Positions 39,149-49,330 of a DNA stretch of 64,000 nt are shown here, in pieces. Under the pieces are notes generated by a model, which was not told the DNA's origin, did not search any database, and saw nothing but the letters and a program-made list of their open reading frames with translations. Source of the DNA: Mycolicibacterium sp. S2-37 (GTDB taxonomy: Bacteria; Actinomycetota; Actinomycetes; Mycobacteriales; Mycobacteriaceae); assembly GCF_017352375.1 (NCBI RefSeq), contig NZ_JAFEVR010000009.1, positions 1 through 64,000 of the forward strand, read 5' to 3'. The translations under genes and the position numbers were made by a program. The first letter of the stretch is position 1. Each line of letters starts with the position of its first letter.

Positions 39149-41185
39149 ATGACCAACGACACCGTTGCCGAACTCGTCGCACGATCCAACCGGCTCGGAT
39201 CCGACCCGAAGAACACCAACTACGCCGGCGGCAACACGTCGGCCAAGGGCACCGAGACCGACCCCGTCACCGGCAAGCCCGTGGACCTGCTGTGGGTCAA
39301 GGGTTCCGGCGGCGATCTCGGCACGCTGACCGAGGCTGGGCTGGCCGTCCTGCGGCTGGACCGGATGCGCGCGCTGGTCGACGTCTATCCCGGGGTGGAC
39401 CGGGAGGACGAGATGGTGGCCGCCTTCGACTACTGCCTGCACGGCAAGGGTGGCGCCGCGCCGTCGATCGACACGGCGATGCACGGCCTGGTGGATGCTG
39501 CCCATGTCGACCACCTGCACCCCGACGCCGGTATCGCGATCGCCACCGCCGCCGACGGGGCGGCTCTGACCAAGCAGATCTTCGGGGACCGGGTGGTGTG
39601 GATCCCGTGGCGCCGCCCCGGTTTCCAGCTCGGCCTGGACATCGCCGAGGTGAAGAAGCGGCATCCGCAGGCGATCGGCACCATCCTCGGCGGCCACGGC
39701 ATCACCGCGTGGGGTGACACCTCGGCCGACGCGGAGAGGCATTCACTCGAGATCATCGAGACAGCGCAGCGCTACCTCGACGAGCACGGGAAGAGCCGCC
39801 CGTTCGGTGAGCCGCTCGACGGCTACGGCGCCCTGCCCGACAGCGAGCGTCGCGCCAGAGCCGCCCGGTTGGCGCCGTTCATCCGGGGCCTGGTCTCGAC
39901 CGACAAGCCTCAGGTCGGCCACTTCACCGACGATCCGCGGGTGCTCGAATTCCTCAGCTGCGCAGAACATCCCCGGCTGGCCGAGCTCGGCACGAGTTGC
40001 CCCGACCACTTCCTGCGCACCAAGGTCAAGCCGATGCTGCTCGACCTCCCGGCGGACGCGAGCATCGAGGAATGCACCGAACGGCTGAGCGCGCTGCACG
40101 AGTCCTACCGCGCCGACTACCGGGCGTACTACGACCGCCATGCCTGCGCCGGCAGCCCGCCGATGCGTGGCGCCGATCCGGCCATCGTCCTGGTCCCCGG
40201 CGTCGGCATGTTCAGCTACGGCAAGGACAAGCAGACCGCCCGGGTCGCCGGAGAGTTCTATCTGAACGCCATCAACGTGATGCGCGGCGCCGAGGCGGTC
40301 TCCACCTACGCCCCGATCGACGAAGCGGAGAAGTTCCGCATCGAGTACTGGGCACTGGAAGAGGCCAAGCTGCAGCGGATGCCCCGACCCAAGCCCCTGG
40401 CCACCCGCATCGCGCTGGTCACCGGCGCGGCGTCGGGGATCGGCAAGGCCATCGCCACCCGGTTGGCCGCCGAAGGCGCCTGCGTGGTGATCGCCGACCT
40501 GGATGCCGACAAGGCCCAGGCCGCGGCGAAGGAGATCGGCAACACCGACGTCGCCGTCGGCGTCGCGGCCGATGTCACCGACGAGGACGCAGTTCAGGCC
40601 GCGATCGACGCCACCGTGCTGGCATTCGGCGGCATCGACATCGTGGTCAACAATGCCGGTCTGTCGCTGTCGAAGTCGCTGCTGGAAACCACCGCCGCCG
40701 ACTGGGATCTGCAGCACGACGTGATGGCCCGTGGTTCGTTCCTGGTGTCCAGGGCCGCTGCGAAGGCGTTGATCGACCAGCGGCTGGGCGGCGACATCAT
40801 CTACATCTCATCGAAGAACTCGGTGTTCGCCGGCCCGAACAACATCGCCTACGCCGCCACCAAAGCCGATCAGGCGCACCAGGTTCGGCTGCTGGCCGCC
40901 GAACTGGGGGAGCACGGGGTCAAGGTCAACGGCATCAACCCCGACGGGGTGGTCCGGGGGTCGGGCATCTTCGCCGGCGGCTGGGGCGCCAAACGCGCCG
41001 CGGTGTACGGCGTGCCGGAGGAGGATCTCGGCAAGTACTACGCGCAGCGCACGCTGCTCAAACGCGAGGTCCTCCCAGAGAACGTCGCCAACGCCGCGTT
41101 CGCCCTGTGCACGGCCGACTTCTCCCACACCACCGGTCTGCACGTGCCGGTCGACGCCGGCGTCGCCGCGGCGTTTTTGCGATGA
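39149..41185 (+). CDS. rhaEW: Fused rhamnulose-1-phosphate aldolase / lactaldehyde dehydrogenase
   Basis: 678 residues, two enzymes in one chain. The N-terminal class II aldolase domain (about 1-370) has the zinc ligands DHLHPD and the GTILGGHGITAWG block; it splits L-rhamnulose-1-P into dihydroxyacetone phosphate and L-lactaldehyde. The C-terminal short-chain dehydrogenase (about 415-678) has NAD motif VTGAASGIGKAIA, NNAG and the catalytic YAATK; it would oxidise L-lactaldehyde to lactate. This is the RhaE-RhaW type fusion known from Bacillus and Actinobacteria. ATGA overlap with rhaB follows. Confidence 0.93.
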   Translation: MTNDTVAELVARSNRLGSDPKNTNYAGGNTSAKGTETDPVTGKPVDLLWVKGSGGDLGTLTEAGLAVLRLDRMRALVDVYPGVDREDEMVAAFDYCLHGKGGAAPSIDTAMHGLVDAAHVDHLHPDAGIAIATAADGAALTKQIFGDRVVWIPWRRPGFQLGLDIAEVKKRHPQAIGTILGGHGITAWGDTSADAERHSLEIIETAQRYLDEHGKSRPFGEPLDGYGALPDSERRARAARLAPFIRGLVSTDKPQVGHFTDDPRVLEFLSCAEHPRLAELGTSCPDHFLRTKVKPMLLDLPADASIEECTERLSALHESYRADYRAYYDRHACAGSPPMRGADPAIVLVPGVGMFSYGKDKQTARVAGEFYLNAINVMRGAEAVSTYAPIDEAEKFRIEYWALEEAKLQRMPRPKPLATRIALVTGAASGIGKAIATRLAAEGACVVIADLDADKAQAAAKEIGNTDVAVGVAADVTDEDAVQAAIDATVLAFGGIDIVVNNAGLSLSKSLLETTAADWDLQHDVMARGSFLVSRAAAKALIDQRLGGDIIYISSKNSVFAGPNNIAYAATKADQAHQVRLLAAELGEHGVKVNGINPDGVVRGSGIFAGGWGAKRAAVYGVPEEDLGKYYAQRTLLKREVLPENVANAAFALCTADFSHTTGLHVPVDAGVAAAFLR

Positions 41186-42630
41186 CCAGGCCGTGCACCG
41201 GGCAACTGGCCGCGGTGGATCTCGGGGCGACCAGCGGGCGCGTCATGCTCGCCGACATCACCCTCGGCTCCCTCGACATCCGGCAGGTCACCCGCTTCGC
41301 CAACGATCCGGTGTGGCTGTGGAACCGCACACGCACGGCCATGCACTGGGACGTCCCCGGATTGTTCGGCCACATCTGTGCCGGTCTCGCCGAAGCCGGA
41401 CGCCGAGCCGATGAGCTGGTCGGCGTCGGGATCGACTCGTGGGCGGTCGACTACGGCCTGCTGCGCGACGGATCACTACTCGGACTGCCCTTCCACTACC
41501 GTGACGCCCGCTGCGACGACGGCGTGGACGCCGTCCACGCCGTGGTGTCACGTCCGGAGCTCCACGCGCGCAACGGTTTACAGTTTCTTCCGTTCAACAC
41601 CGTCTATCAGCTGGCTGCCGATACGAACCTCGACGTCGCCGACAGTGCGCTGCTGATCCCCGATCTGATCGGCTACTGGCTCACCGGCAGCAGGGTCACC
41701 GAACGGACGAACGCCTCCACCACCGGACTGCTGGGCGTCGACGGCCGCTGGGACGCCGAGCTGACCCGGCTCCTCGGATTCCCCGAGGGACTGTTCCCCC
41801 CGCTCGCCGAGCCGGGCACCGACCTCGGGCCCGTGCTGCCGGAACTGGCGGGCAGGATCGGTCTGGACTCCGGCCCGCGCGTCGGCACCGTTGCCTCCCA
41901 CGACACGGCGTCGGCGGTCGTCGCGGTCCCGATGGCCGCGGAGTCGGCGGTGTACATCTCATGCGGGACGTGGGCACTGGTCGGCGTCGAGCTGACGGCG
42001 CCGGTACTCGACGAGGCGGCACGAAGCGCGAACTTCACCAACGAGATCGGCGCCGACGGGCGCGTCAGGTTCCTGCGCAACGTCATGGGGATGTGGCTGC
42101 TGACCGAGTCGATCCGGCACTGGGAGCGCGACGGCGACCACGTCGACCTGACAGCCCTGCTGGACGCGGCGGCGCAGTGTCCGCCGCCGGTCGACGTCTT
42201 CGACACCGACGACGCCGCCTTCACCGCGCCCGGTGACATGCCCGCCCGAATCGCCGCCTGGTACACCGACCGCGGTCTGCCGGCCCCGACCACCCCCGCC
42301 GAGACCACGCGGGCGGTCATCGAGAGCCTGGCCGCCGCATTCGCCGACGGTGTCGAAGCGGCGTCGCGGCTGTCGGGGACGCCGGCTGACACCGTCCACA
42401 TCGTCGGCGGCGGCGCGAAGAACAGGCTGCTGTGTCAGCGCGTCGCCGACCTGGTCGGGGCGCCGGTGGTCGCCGGACCCGTCGAGGCCACCGCCACCGG
42501 CAATCTGCTGATCCAGGCACGCAGCCATGCGATGCTCAGCGGGGATCTGGAAGCGTTGCGCGCCACCGTCGCCGCAGCCGACGTCACCGAGCGCTACCTG
42601 CCGCAGCGCTCACCTGCCGGAAAGGTGTGA
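41182..42630 (+). CDS. rhaB: L-rhamnulokinase
   Basis: 482 residues from ATG 41182. FGGY/actin-fold sugar kinase: [14 protein letters not shown] (phosphate 1), [31 protein letters not shown] and the adenosine motif [20 protein letters not shown]. It phosphorylates L-rhamnulose to the 1-phosphate used by the upstream aldolase. The gene order places it after its product-consuming enzyme, but the operon is continuous with no gaps. Confidence 0.94.
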   Translation: MTRPCTGQLAAVDLGATSGRVMLADITLGSLDIRQVTRFANDPVWLWNRTRTAMHWDVPGLFGHICAGLAEAGRRADELVGVGIDSWAVDYGLLRDGSLLGLPFHYRDARCDDGVDAVHAVVSRPELHARNGLQFLPFNTVYQLAADTNLDVADSALLIPDLIGYWLTGSRVTERTNASTTGLLGVDGRWDAELTRLLGFPEGLFPPLAEPGTDLGPVLPELAGRIGLDSGPRVGTVASHDTASAVVAVPMAAESAVYISCGTWALVGVELTAPVLDEAARSANFTNEIGADGRVRFLRNVMGMWLLTESIRHWERDGDHVDLTALLDAAAQCPPPVDVFDTDDAAFTAPGDMPARIAAWYTDRGLPAPTTPAETTRAVIESLAAAFADGVEAASRLSGTPADTVHIVGGGAKNRLLCQRVADLVGAPVVAGPVEATATGNLLIQARSHAMLSGDLEALRATVAAADVTERYLPQRSPAGKV

Positions 42631-42632
42631 CC

Positions 42633-43886
42633 GTGAAACGACAAGTGCCGAAGGTCCGCGACCTCGCGCCGCTGATGCAGTTCAAGAAACCGCAACTCAA
42701 CGCCAAGGCGCGAAGGCTCGAGAAAGCACTGACGATCGAGGATCTGCGTCGCATCGCCAAGCGTCGCACCCCGAAGGCTGCGTTCGACTACACCGACGGA
42801 TCGGCCGAGGCCGAATTGTCGATCGCGCGGGCGCGCCAGGCCTTCGAGGACGTCGAATTCCACCCCTCCATCCTTCGCGACGTGTCGGCGGTCCGCACCG
42901 GATGGGACGTGCTCGGCGCCCCGGTGGCGCAGCCCTTCGGGATCGCGCCGACCGGCTTCACCCGGATGATGCACACCGAAGGGGAGATCGCCGGCGCCCA
43001 CGTCGCGGCCCGGTCCGGCATCCCGTTCTCCCTGTCCACCATGGGCACCACCTCCATCGAGGATGTCGCGGCGGCGAACCCGAACGGGCGCAACTGGTTC
43101 CAGCTCTACATGTGGAAGGACCGGGACCGTTCGATGGCGCTGGTGGAGCGGGCCGCCGCAGCGGGTTTCGACACACTCATGGTGACCGTCGACGTGCCGG
43201 TGGCCGGCGCCCGCCTGCGAGACAAACGCAACGGCATGTCGATCCCGCCGGCACTGACCCTGGGCACGGTGCTCGACGCCATCCCGCGGCCACAGTGGTG
43301 GATCGACTTCCTCACCACCGAACCGCTGTCGTTCGCCTCGCTGGACCGCTGGTCGGGAACGGTGGCCGAGCTGCTGGACTCGATGTTCGATCCCACCGTC
43401 ACGTTCGAGGACCTGGCGTGGATCACGTCGCAATGGCCGGGCAAGGTCGTGGTCAAGGGCATTCAGACGGTGGCCGACGCCCGCAGCGTGGTCGACCTCG
43501 GCGTGGACGGCATCGTGTTGTCGAATCACGGAGGGCGCCAGCTCGACCGCGCGCCCATCCCGTTCCACCTGCTGCCCACCGTGGCCGCCGAGGTCGGTAC
43601 GGACACCGAGATCCTGCTCGACACCGGCATCATGTCCGGTGCCGATATCGTCGCCGCGATCGCGCTGGGCGCCCGGTTCACCCTGGTCGGGCGTGCCTAC
43701 CTCTACGGGCTGATGGCCGGTGGTGAGGCCGGCGTCGACCGCGCCGTACAGATCCTCGCCGAACAGGTCGCCCGCACCATGCGGCTGCTGGGGGTGAGCT
43801 GCCTGGAGGAACTCGGCCCAAGCCACGTCACCCAGCTGGTGCGGCTGGCTCCGCGCGCCCACCTGGTAGACGATGTGAGGGGTTAG
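42633..43886 (+). CDS. lldD: FMN-dependent L-lactate dehydrogenase
   Basis: 417 residues from GTG 42633, with AAAGG seven bases upstream; GTG 42627 overlaps the rhaB stop and is the alternative. Alpha-hydroxy-acid oxidase family: [37 protein letters not shown], catalytic histidine in [14 protein letters not shown], and [19 protein letters not shown]. It should turn the lactate produced by the fused dehydrogenase into pyruvate, completing the route to central metabolism. L-lactate as substrate is inferred from operon logic. Confidence 0.9.
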   Translation: MKRQVPKVRDLAPLMQFKKPQLNAKARRLEKALTIEDLRRIAKRRTPKAAFDYTDGSAEAELSIARARQAFEDVEFHPSILRDVSAVRTGWDVLGAPVAQPFGIAPTGFTRMMHTEGEIAGAHVAARSGIPFSLSTMGTTSIEDVAAANPNGRNWFQLYMWKDRDRSMALVERAAAAGFDTLMVTVDVPVAGARLRDKRNGMSIPPALTLGTVLDAIPRPQWWIDFLTTEPLSFASLDRWSGTVAELLDSMFDPTVTFEDLAWITSQWPGKVVVKGIQTVADARSVVDLGVDGIVLSNHGGRQLDRAPIPFHLLPTVAAEVGTDTEILLDTGIMSGADIVAAIALGARFTLVGRAYLYGLMAGGEAGVDRAVQILAEQVARTMRLLGVSCLEELGPSHVTQLVRLAPRAHLVDDVRG

Positions 43887-43914
43887 CCGGGCGGAGACCA
43901 TCGGGAGCGGGCAC

Positions 43915-44925
43915 ATGGCAGCGGGTATGCGTGACGTCGCCGCGGCCGCATCGGTGTCGGTGGGCACCGTGTCCAACGTCCTCAACGCGCCACACAAGGT
44001 CGCTCCGGCGACGGTCGCGCGGGTGCACGCGGCGATCGAGGAGCTGGGATTCGTCCGCAACGACGCCGCCCGCCAACTTCGGGCACGGCGGTCGCGGTGC
44101 GTCGCGCTGCTCGTGCTCGACGTCGGCAACCCGTTCTTCACCGACATCGCCCGCGCAGCCGAAGACCGTGCCGCACAAGACAATCTGATTGTCCTGCTCG
44201 GGACCTCCGACGATGTTCCGAGCCGCGAGCGCGCCTACATCGACGCCTTCGACGAGCAGCGGGTCTACGGGTTGCTGGTCACGCCCATCGGTGACGACCT
44301 GGCGCGGTTGACCACGATGCGCGCCCGCGGGACACCGGTGGTGCTCGTCGACCGTGACGGCACCGGGACGCCGTTCGACTCCGTCGCCGTCGACGACGTG
44401 GCGGGTGCCGAATTGGCGGTCCGGCACCTGTGCGACAGCGGTCGCAGGCGCATCGCCTTCGTCGCCGGACCGACCGAACTGCGGCAGGTGCGCGACCGAC
44501 TGCGCGGAGCGCGACAGGCCATCGCGGCGGTGCCCGGGGCGACCCTCGAGGTGATCGAGTCGCCGGCCCTCACCGTCCTGGAAGGTCGTGCGGTGGGGGA
44601 GCAGCTGCGGGACCGGCCGCCGGGCCGCCGACCCGACGGGGTGTTCTGCGCCAACGATCTGCTGGCCATCGGCATCCTGCAGGCGCTGGCCTTGACGCGG
44701 CGGTTGCGGGTCCCCGAAGACATCGCCCTGGTCGGGTACGACGACATCGACTTCGCCCGGTCCGCGGTGGTCCCCCTGACCTCGGTCCGCCAGCCGGCGT
44801 CGGCGATCGGTTCGACGGCCATCGAGCTGCTGCTGGCCGCCGCCACCGAGGGGCTCGACCACCGGACCGAACACGTCGTCTTCCAGCCGCAGCTGATCGA
44901 GCGCGACTCCTCGGCGGGTGGCTGA
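43915..44925 (+). CDS. LacI-family regulator of the rhamnose operon
   Basis: 336 residues from ATG 43915, preceded by GGGAG. N-terminal LacI helix-turn-helix (MRDVAAAASVSVGTVSNVLNAPHKVAPATVARV) and hinge helix NDAARQLRARRS, then a periplasmic-binding-like sugar domain (about 62-330, GNPFFTDIARAAED, GVFCANDLLAIG, GYDDIDFA). Last gene of the rhamnose operon, 28 bp after lldD, so autoregulated if the operator at 36289 is its site. The effector is probably L-rhamnose or an intermediate. Confidence 0.9.
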   Translation: MAAGMRDVAAAASVSVGTVSNVLNAPHKVAPATVARVHAAIEELGFVRNDAARQLRARRSRCVALLVLDVGNPFFTDIARAAEDRAAQDNLIVLLGTSDDVPSRERAYIDAFDEQRVYGLLVTPIGDDLARLTTMRARGTPVVLVDRDGTGTPFDSVAVDDVAGAELAVRHLCDSGRRRIAFVAGPTELRQVRDRLRGARQAIAAVPGATLEVIESPALTVLEGRAVGEQLRDRPPGRRPDGVFCANDLLAIGILQALALTRRLRVPEDIALVGYDDIDFARSAVVPLTSVRQPASAIGSTAIELLLAAATEGLDHRTEHVVFQPQLIERDSSAGG

Positions 44926-44933
44926 CGAGCGGC

Positions 44934-45512
<579 letters not shown>

Positions 45513-45517
45513 GTGGC

Positions 45518-46177
45518 TTACTCGGAGGCTTCCTCGGCGGCGGCCTCTTCTGCCTCGGCCTCGGCGTACTCGGCGGCCTGCTCTTCGACCGACGCACCGC
45601 CGCCGACGGCCTCGAGATCTTCGGAGGTCGGGGCCACGACCACGTTGACCACGAGCAGCTCCGGGTCGGAGATCAGCGTCACGCCGGACGGCAGCGAGAC
45701 GTCGGCGGCGGAGATCTGGGTACCCGCCTCGACGCCCTCGACCGACACCACGATCTGCTCGGGGATCGACTGGACGTCGGCCTCGATCTCGATGGTGTTG
45801 GCTTCCTGGGTGACCAGGCTGCCAGGCACGGCCTCACCCTCGACGACGACGTTGACCTCGACGGTGACCTTCTCGCCGCGGCGGACGACCAGCAGGTCGG
45901 CATGCTGGATGCTGCGGCGGATCGGATGGATCTCCAGCGACTTGGTCAGCGCGAGCTGCTCCTGGCCGGCGATGTCGAGCGTCAGCACCGCGTTGGTGCC
46001 GGCATGGCGCAGCACGGCCGACAGGTCGCGGGCATTGAGCTCGAGATGCTGCGGGTCGGTGCCGTGGCCGTAGAGCACGGCGGGCACCTTGCCCTCGCGG
46101 CGGGCGCGACGCGACGCGCCCTTACCGGTTTCGGTGCGGACGGCGGCGGCGAGTTTGTTGGGGGCGTTCTTTGCCAT
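45518..46177 (-). CDS. rplY: 50S ribosomal protein L25/general stress protein Ctc
   Basis: 219 residues from ATG 46177; a longer frame is discarded as the family starts at MAKN. The N-terminal L25 domain (about 5-95) binds 5S rRNA, with [24 protein letters not shown]. The C-terminal CTC/TL5 beta domain (about 100-190) and an acidic E/A-rich tail follow. Ortholog of Rv1015c. Confidence 0.96.
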   Translation of the reverse strand: MAKNAPNKLAAAVRTETGKGASRRARREGKVPAVLYGHGTDPQHLELNARDLSAVLRHAGTNAVLTLDIAGQEQLALTKSLEIHPIRRSIQHADLLVVRRGEKVTVEVNVVVEGEAVPGSLVTQEANTIEIEADVQSIPEQIVVSVEGVEAGTQISAADVSLPSGVTLISDPELLVVNVVVAPTSEDLEAVGGGASVEEQAAEYAEAEAEEAAAEEASE

Positions 46178-46334
46178 GGTGTTGCTCCTGTCGGCTGGTC
46201 TGTTCACAGCACGGCAGGGTCGCAACGACGTCGATGCGTGTTCCCGTCGATAACGGTGGCCGGTGCCACCCTCGCCGTGACGCGTGGTCGAGGGTACCGC
46301 AGCCGCCCCGGCGAGCGGAAATCGCTGGTCGGAC

Positions 46335-47204
46335 CTACAACGCGAAGGTGGTGCCGGTGAGGCGTTCGGACAGATCCCACAGCGCTGCGGCCATGCTGGT
46401 GTCGCGGGCCCTGCGGGTGCGCCAGGCCGGACCGGTGGGTCCGCGCATCGCGTACCGCGGGCCGACGAACGTGTCGCCCGGCAGATCCGCAGCCACCGCG
46501 TACAGCGTCTGGCGGGCGCCGAAGTCGGCGTCGGTGGCGAAGTACTGCCCGCCGAGGGCCATCACCGCGTCACCGAGCTTGCGGCCCGACTGGCCCTGCA
46601 GGTTGGTGTGCGAGTAGCCGGGGTGGGCGGCCAGCGCGCGCACCGGCGAACCGGCCTGCGACAGCCGCTTCTGCAGCTCGCTGGTGAACAGCAGGTTGGC
46701 CAGCTTGGACTGGCCGTAGGCCGGCCACGCCGAATACGGCCGGGCCTTCCAGTTGAGGTCGTCGATGTTGATGCGCCCGAAGATGTGCATGAACGACGAC
46801 ACGGTCACCACGCGGTCGGTGATCTTCGGCAGCAGCAGGTTGGTCAGCGCGAAGTGGCCGAGGTGGTTGGTGCCGATCTGGCTCTCGAATCCGTCGACGG
46901 TGCGCGCGTAGGGCACCGCCATGATCCCCGCGTTGTTCACCAGCACGTCGACTCTTTCGGTGGCCGCGGCGAAGTCCCGCACCGAGGCGAGGTCCTGCAG
47001 GTCGAGCCTGCGTACCGCGACATTGCCGGTCATGGACGCGGCCGCCTCGTCGCCCTTGCCGGTGTTGCGCACCGCGAGGACGACATCGGCGCCGACGCGG
47101 GCGAGTTCACGGGCGGTGACCAGCCCGAGCCCGCTGTTGGCGCCGGTGATGATCACGGTGCGGCCGGAGAAGGACGGGAGCGCGGCGGCGGTCCATTCGG
47201 TCAT
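46335..47204 (-). CDS. Short-chain dehydrogenase/reductase
   Basis: 289 residues from ATG 47204; GTG 47213 is in frame three codons earlier. Classical [21 protein letters not shown] (cofactor loop), [10 protein letters not shown], catalytic Ser in [11 protein letters not shown], and YGQSK (Y-x3-K). The long form with an active-site SSFMH block resembles retinol-dehydrogenase/protochlorophyllide-reductase-like SDRs common in mycobacteria. Substrate is unknown. It stands between rplY and lpqT, a position empty in M. tuberculosis. Confidence 0.88.
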   Translation of the reverse strand: MTEWTAAALPSFSGRTVIITGANSGLGLVTARELARVGADVVLAVRNTGKGDEAAASMTGNVAVRRLDLQDLASVRDFAAATERVDVLVNNAGIMAVPYARTVDGFESQIGTNHLGHFALTNLLLPKITDRVVTVSSFMHIFGRINIDDLNWKARPYSAWPAYGQSKLANLLFTSELQKRLSQAGSPVRALAAHPGYSHTNLQGQSGRKLGDAVMALGGQYFATDADFGARQTLYAVAADLPGDTFVGPRYAMRGPTGPAWRTRRARDTSMAAALWDLSERLTGTTFAL

Positions 47205-47240
47205 GGCTGTCACTGTAGTGCGGCCGGGTCAGCCCCTTGA

Positions 47241-47894
47241 TCAGCCTTTGGCCGCGACGGTGAACCCCGAGATGATCGCCTGGATGTCCGCGCTGTTCTT
47301 CTCCGCCTCGTCCGCGAAGTCGGTGACGCTGAACTGGACGAGATAGCGCTGCTTGGCCGGCGGCGCCCCGGTGGCGATCACCATCCGGCTGTAGGTCTGC
47401 ATCCGCGCGCCGTTGAGGTCGTAGCTGCCCTCGATCATCGACGACGGGAATCCGCGCCAGTTCTCCTCGGAGGCGTTGAGCTCCTTGAAGTTCTCCGACA
47501 GCTTGGCGTCGTCGTCGCCGTGACGGACAGCGGCGGCCACGTCGAAGTCCCCGTTGAGTTCGAACACGATGAGCATCGCGGTCGGATAGGTGTCGCCCTT
47601 GGCGATCACCCGGGTGCCGGGTTCGAAGTTGGTGTTGAAGTAGGGCTTCCAGCCCGGCGGTGTCGGCATCGTCACCGTCAGGTCGGTCAGCTTCTCCGGC
47701 GCCACCGGGCGGCCGACGACGCCGGCCTCCTCCAAGAACTGCGCCACCGGCACCGGCTGCTCGGTGCTGGTGGTCGGCGGCGGGGTCGTTGTCGTCGAGC
47801 TCCACACCGATGTGTAGTCAGGGGTTTTCGGGCCGCAACCGGTCAGGCCGAGGACGAGGAGGGCGACCAGCGCCGCGGCGCGGCGCGCTCTCAC
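47241..47894 (-). CDS. lpqT: Lipoprotein LpqT
   Basis: 217 residues from GTG 47894, which overlaps the arsC stop as GTGA. Signal peptide and lipobox LVLGLTGC (Cys about residue 20), a Thr/Pro-rich linker, then the LpqN/LpqT domain with VPVAQFLEEAGVVGRPV, MPTPPGWKPY and GARMQTYSRMVIATG. Ortholog of Rv1016c; an envelope lipoprotein of unknown function. The coupling to arsC and prsA suggests co-transcription. Confidence 0.9.
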   Translation of the reverse strand: MRARRAAALVALLVLGLTGCGPKTPDYTSVWSSTTTTPPPTTSTEQPVPVAQFLEEAGVVGRPVAPEKLTDLTVTMPTPPGWKPYFNTNFEPGTRVIAKGDTYPTAMLIVFELNGDFDVAAAVRHGDDDAKLSENFKELNASEENWRGFPSSMIEGSYDLNGARMQTYSRMVIATGAPPAKQRYLVQFSVTDFADEAEKNSADIQAIISGFTVAAKG

Positions 47895-48238
47895 AGGATC
47901 TCGCGCACCGCGTCGATCGGTCGGGCCAGCCGGGTGCCCTTCGGCGTGACCACGAACGGTCGCTCGATCAGGATCGGGTGTTCGGCCAGCGCGTCGAGCA
48001 GTTCGTCGTCATCGGCATCGGCCAGACCGAGTTCGGCGTACAACGCTTCGCGTTTGCGCACCGCGGCGCGCACGTCGATCCCGGCGTCGCGGATCATCGT
48101 CTCGAGTTCCGCGCGCGACGGCGGCGTCTTCAGGTACTGCACCACCGTCGGGTCGATACCGTTGTCCCGCAACAACTCCAGTGTCTTGCGGGACGTGGAG
48201 CAGCGTGGGTTGTGGAAGATGGTGGCCTCGGACGCCAC
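47891..48238 (-). CDS. arsC: Arsenate reductase, glutaredoxin-coupled ArsC type
   Basis: 115 residues from GTG 48238. Thioredoxin-fold family: catalytic cysteine in IFHNPRCSTSRKTLELL (Cys about residue 13), YLKTPPSR, and the C-terminal arginines in HPILIERPFVVTPKGTRLARP that bind arsenate. It reduces arsenate to arsenite with glutathione/glutaredoxin in other phyla; mycobacteria use mycothiol, so the donor is uncertain. The start shares one base with the prsA stop (TAGTG), and the stop overlaps lpqT. No arsR or arsenite pump is nearby. Confidence 0.9.
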   Translation of the reverse strand: MASEATIFHNPRCSTSRKTLELLRDNGIDPTVVQYLKTPPSRAELETMIRDAGIDVRAAVRKREALYAELGLADADDDELLDALAEHPILIERPFVVTPKGTRLARPIDAVREIL

Positions 48239-49218
48239 TACGCCGACCCGTCGAAAAGGCTGGTGACAGAACCGTTGTCGAACACCGCGCGGATGGTGTT
48301 GGCCACCAGCGGAGCGATCGAGAGCACCGTCAGCTGCGGGAACTGCTTGTCCTCGCCGATCGGCAGGGTGTTGGTGACGATGACCTCGCGTGCTCCGCTC
48401 TCGGCCAGCCGTTCGGGGGCGGGATCCGACAGCACGCCGTGGGTGGCGGCGATGATGACTTCGCCCGCACCGTCCTGCTTGAGCAACTTGACTGCGCCGG
48501 CGATGGTGCCACCGGTGTCGATCATGTCGTCGGTCAGGATGCAGGTCTTGCCTCGGACGTCGCCGACCACCCGGTTGGACTTGACCTGGTTGGGCACCAG
48601 CGGGTCGCGGGTCTTGTGAATGAAGGCCAGCGGCACACCGCCGAGGGAGTCGGCCCACTTCTCCGCGACGCGCACCCGGCCGGAGTCGGGGGAGACGACG
48701 ACCATGTCGTGGTCGGAGTAGTTGTCGGCGATGTAGCCGGTGAGCAGCTTCTGGGCCCGCATGTGGTCCACCGGCCCGTCGAAGAAGCCCTGGATCTGGT
48801 CGGTGTGCAGGTCGACGGACACGATGCGGTCGGCGCCGGCGGTCTTGAGCAGGTCGGCCACCAGCCGTGCCGAGATCGGTTCGCGGCCGCGGTGCTTCTT
48901 GTCCTGCCGTGCGTAGGGGTAGAACGGCAGAATCGCCGTGATGCGCTTGGCGCTGCCACGCTTGAGCGCGTCGATCATGATGAGCTGTTCCATCAGCCAC
49001 TGGTTCAGCGGCGCCGGATGGCTCTGCAGTACGAATGCGTCGCAGCCGCGGACCGACTCGTCGAATCGCACGAAGATCTCACCGTTGGCGAAGTCACGTG
49101 CCGTCTGAGCGGTGACCGGAACGTCGAGCTCTTTGGCGACCTGCTCGGCGAGTTCGGGGTGCGCCCGGCCCGAGAAGAGCATCAGATTTTTTTGGTTGTC
49201 GGTCCACTCGGTGCCCAC
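48238..49218 (-). CDS. prsA: Ribose-phosphate pyrophosphokinase
   Basis: Makes PRPP from ribose-5-P and ATP; in mycobacteria PRPP also supplies decaprenyl-phosphoryl-arabinose for the wall. 326 residues from GTG 49218, equal to the M. tuberculosis enzyme; the longer frame upstream is a non-coding extension. Catalytic loop QDKKHRGREPISA, divalent metal site VDLHTDQIQGFFDGP, and PRPP loop LTDDMIDTGGTIAGA. It lies 112 bp downstream of glmU, as in Rv1017c-Rv1018c. Confidence 0.97.
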   Translation of the reverse strand: MGTEWTDNQKNLMLFSGRAHPELAEQVAKELDVPVTAQTARDFANGEIFVRFDESVRGCDAFVLQSHPAPLNQWLMEQLIMIDALKRGSAKRITAILPFYPYARQDKKHRGREPISARLVADLLKTAGADRIVSVDLHTDQIQGFFDGPVDHMRAQKLLTGYIADNYSDHDMVVVSPDSGRVRVAEKWADSLGGVPLAFIHKTRDPLVPNQVKSNRVVGDVRGKTCILTDDMIDTGGTIAGAVKLLKQDGAGEVIIAATHGVLSDPAPERLAESGAREVIVTNTLPIGEDKQFPQLTVLSIAPLVANTIRAVFDNGSVTSLFDGSA

Positions 49219-49330
49219 TGTGCGCCCTCGCCGGTCGGGGATCGATGTCGGCCTAATCGTACGTAGCGTTTCTGGTGTTGTACTGGCGGGTAGCCGGATC
49301 GCCAACAGTTCTGTCGGGTTGCCGTCGCTT

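Noticed and set aside
36246..44925. Rhamnose operon as a prophage or transposon cargo
   Set aside because: No integrase, transposase, terminal repeats or tRNA at its borders; it is an accessory operon with unknown mode of arrival.
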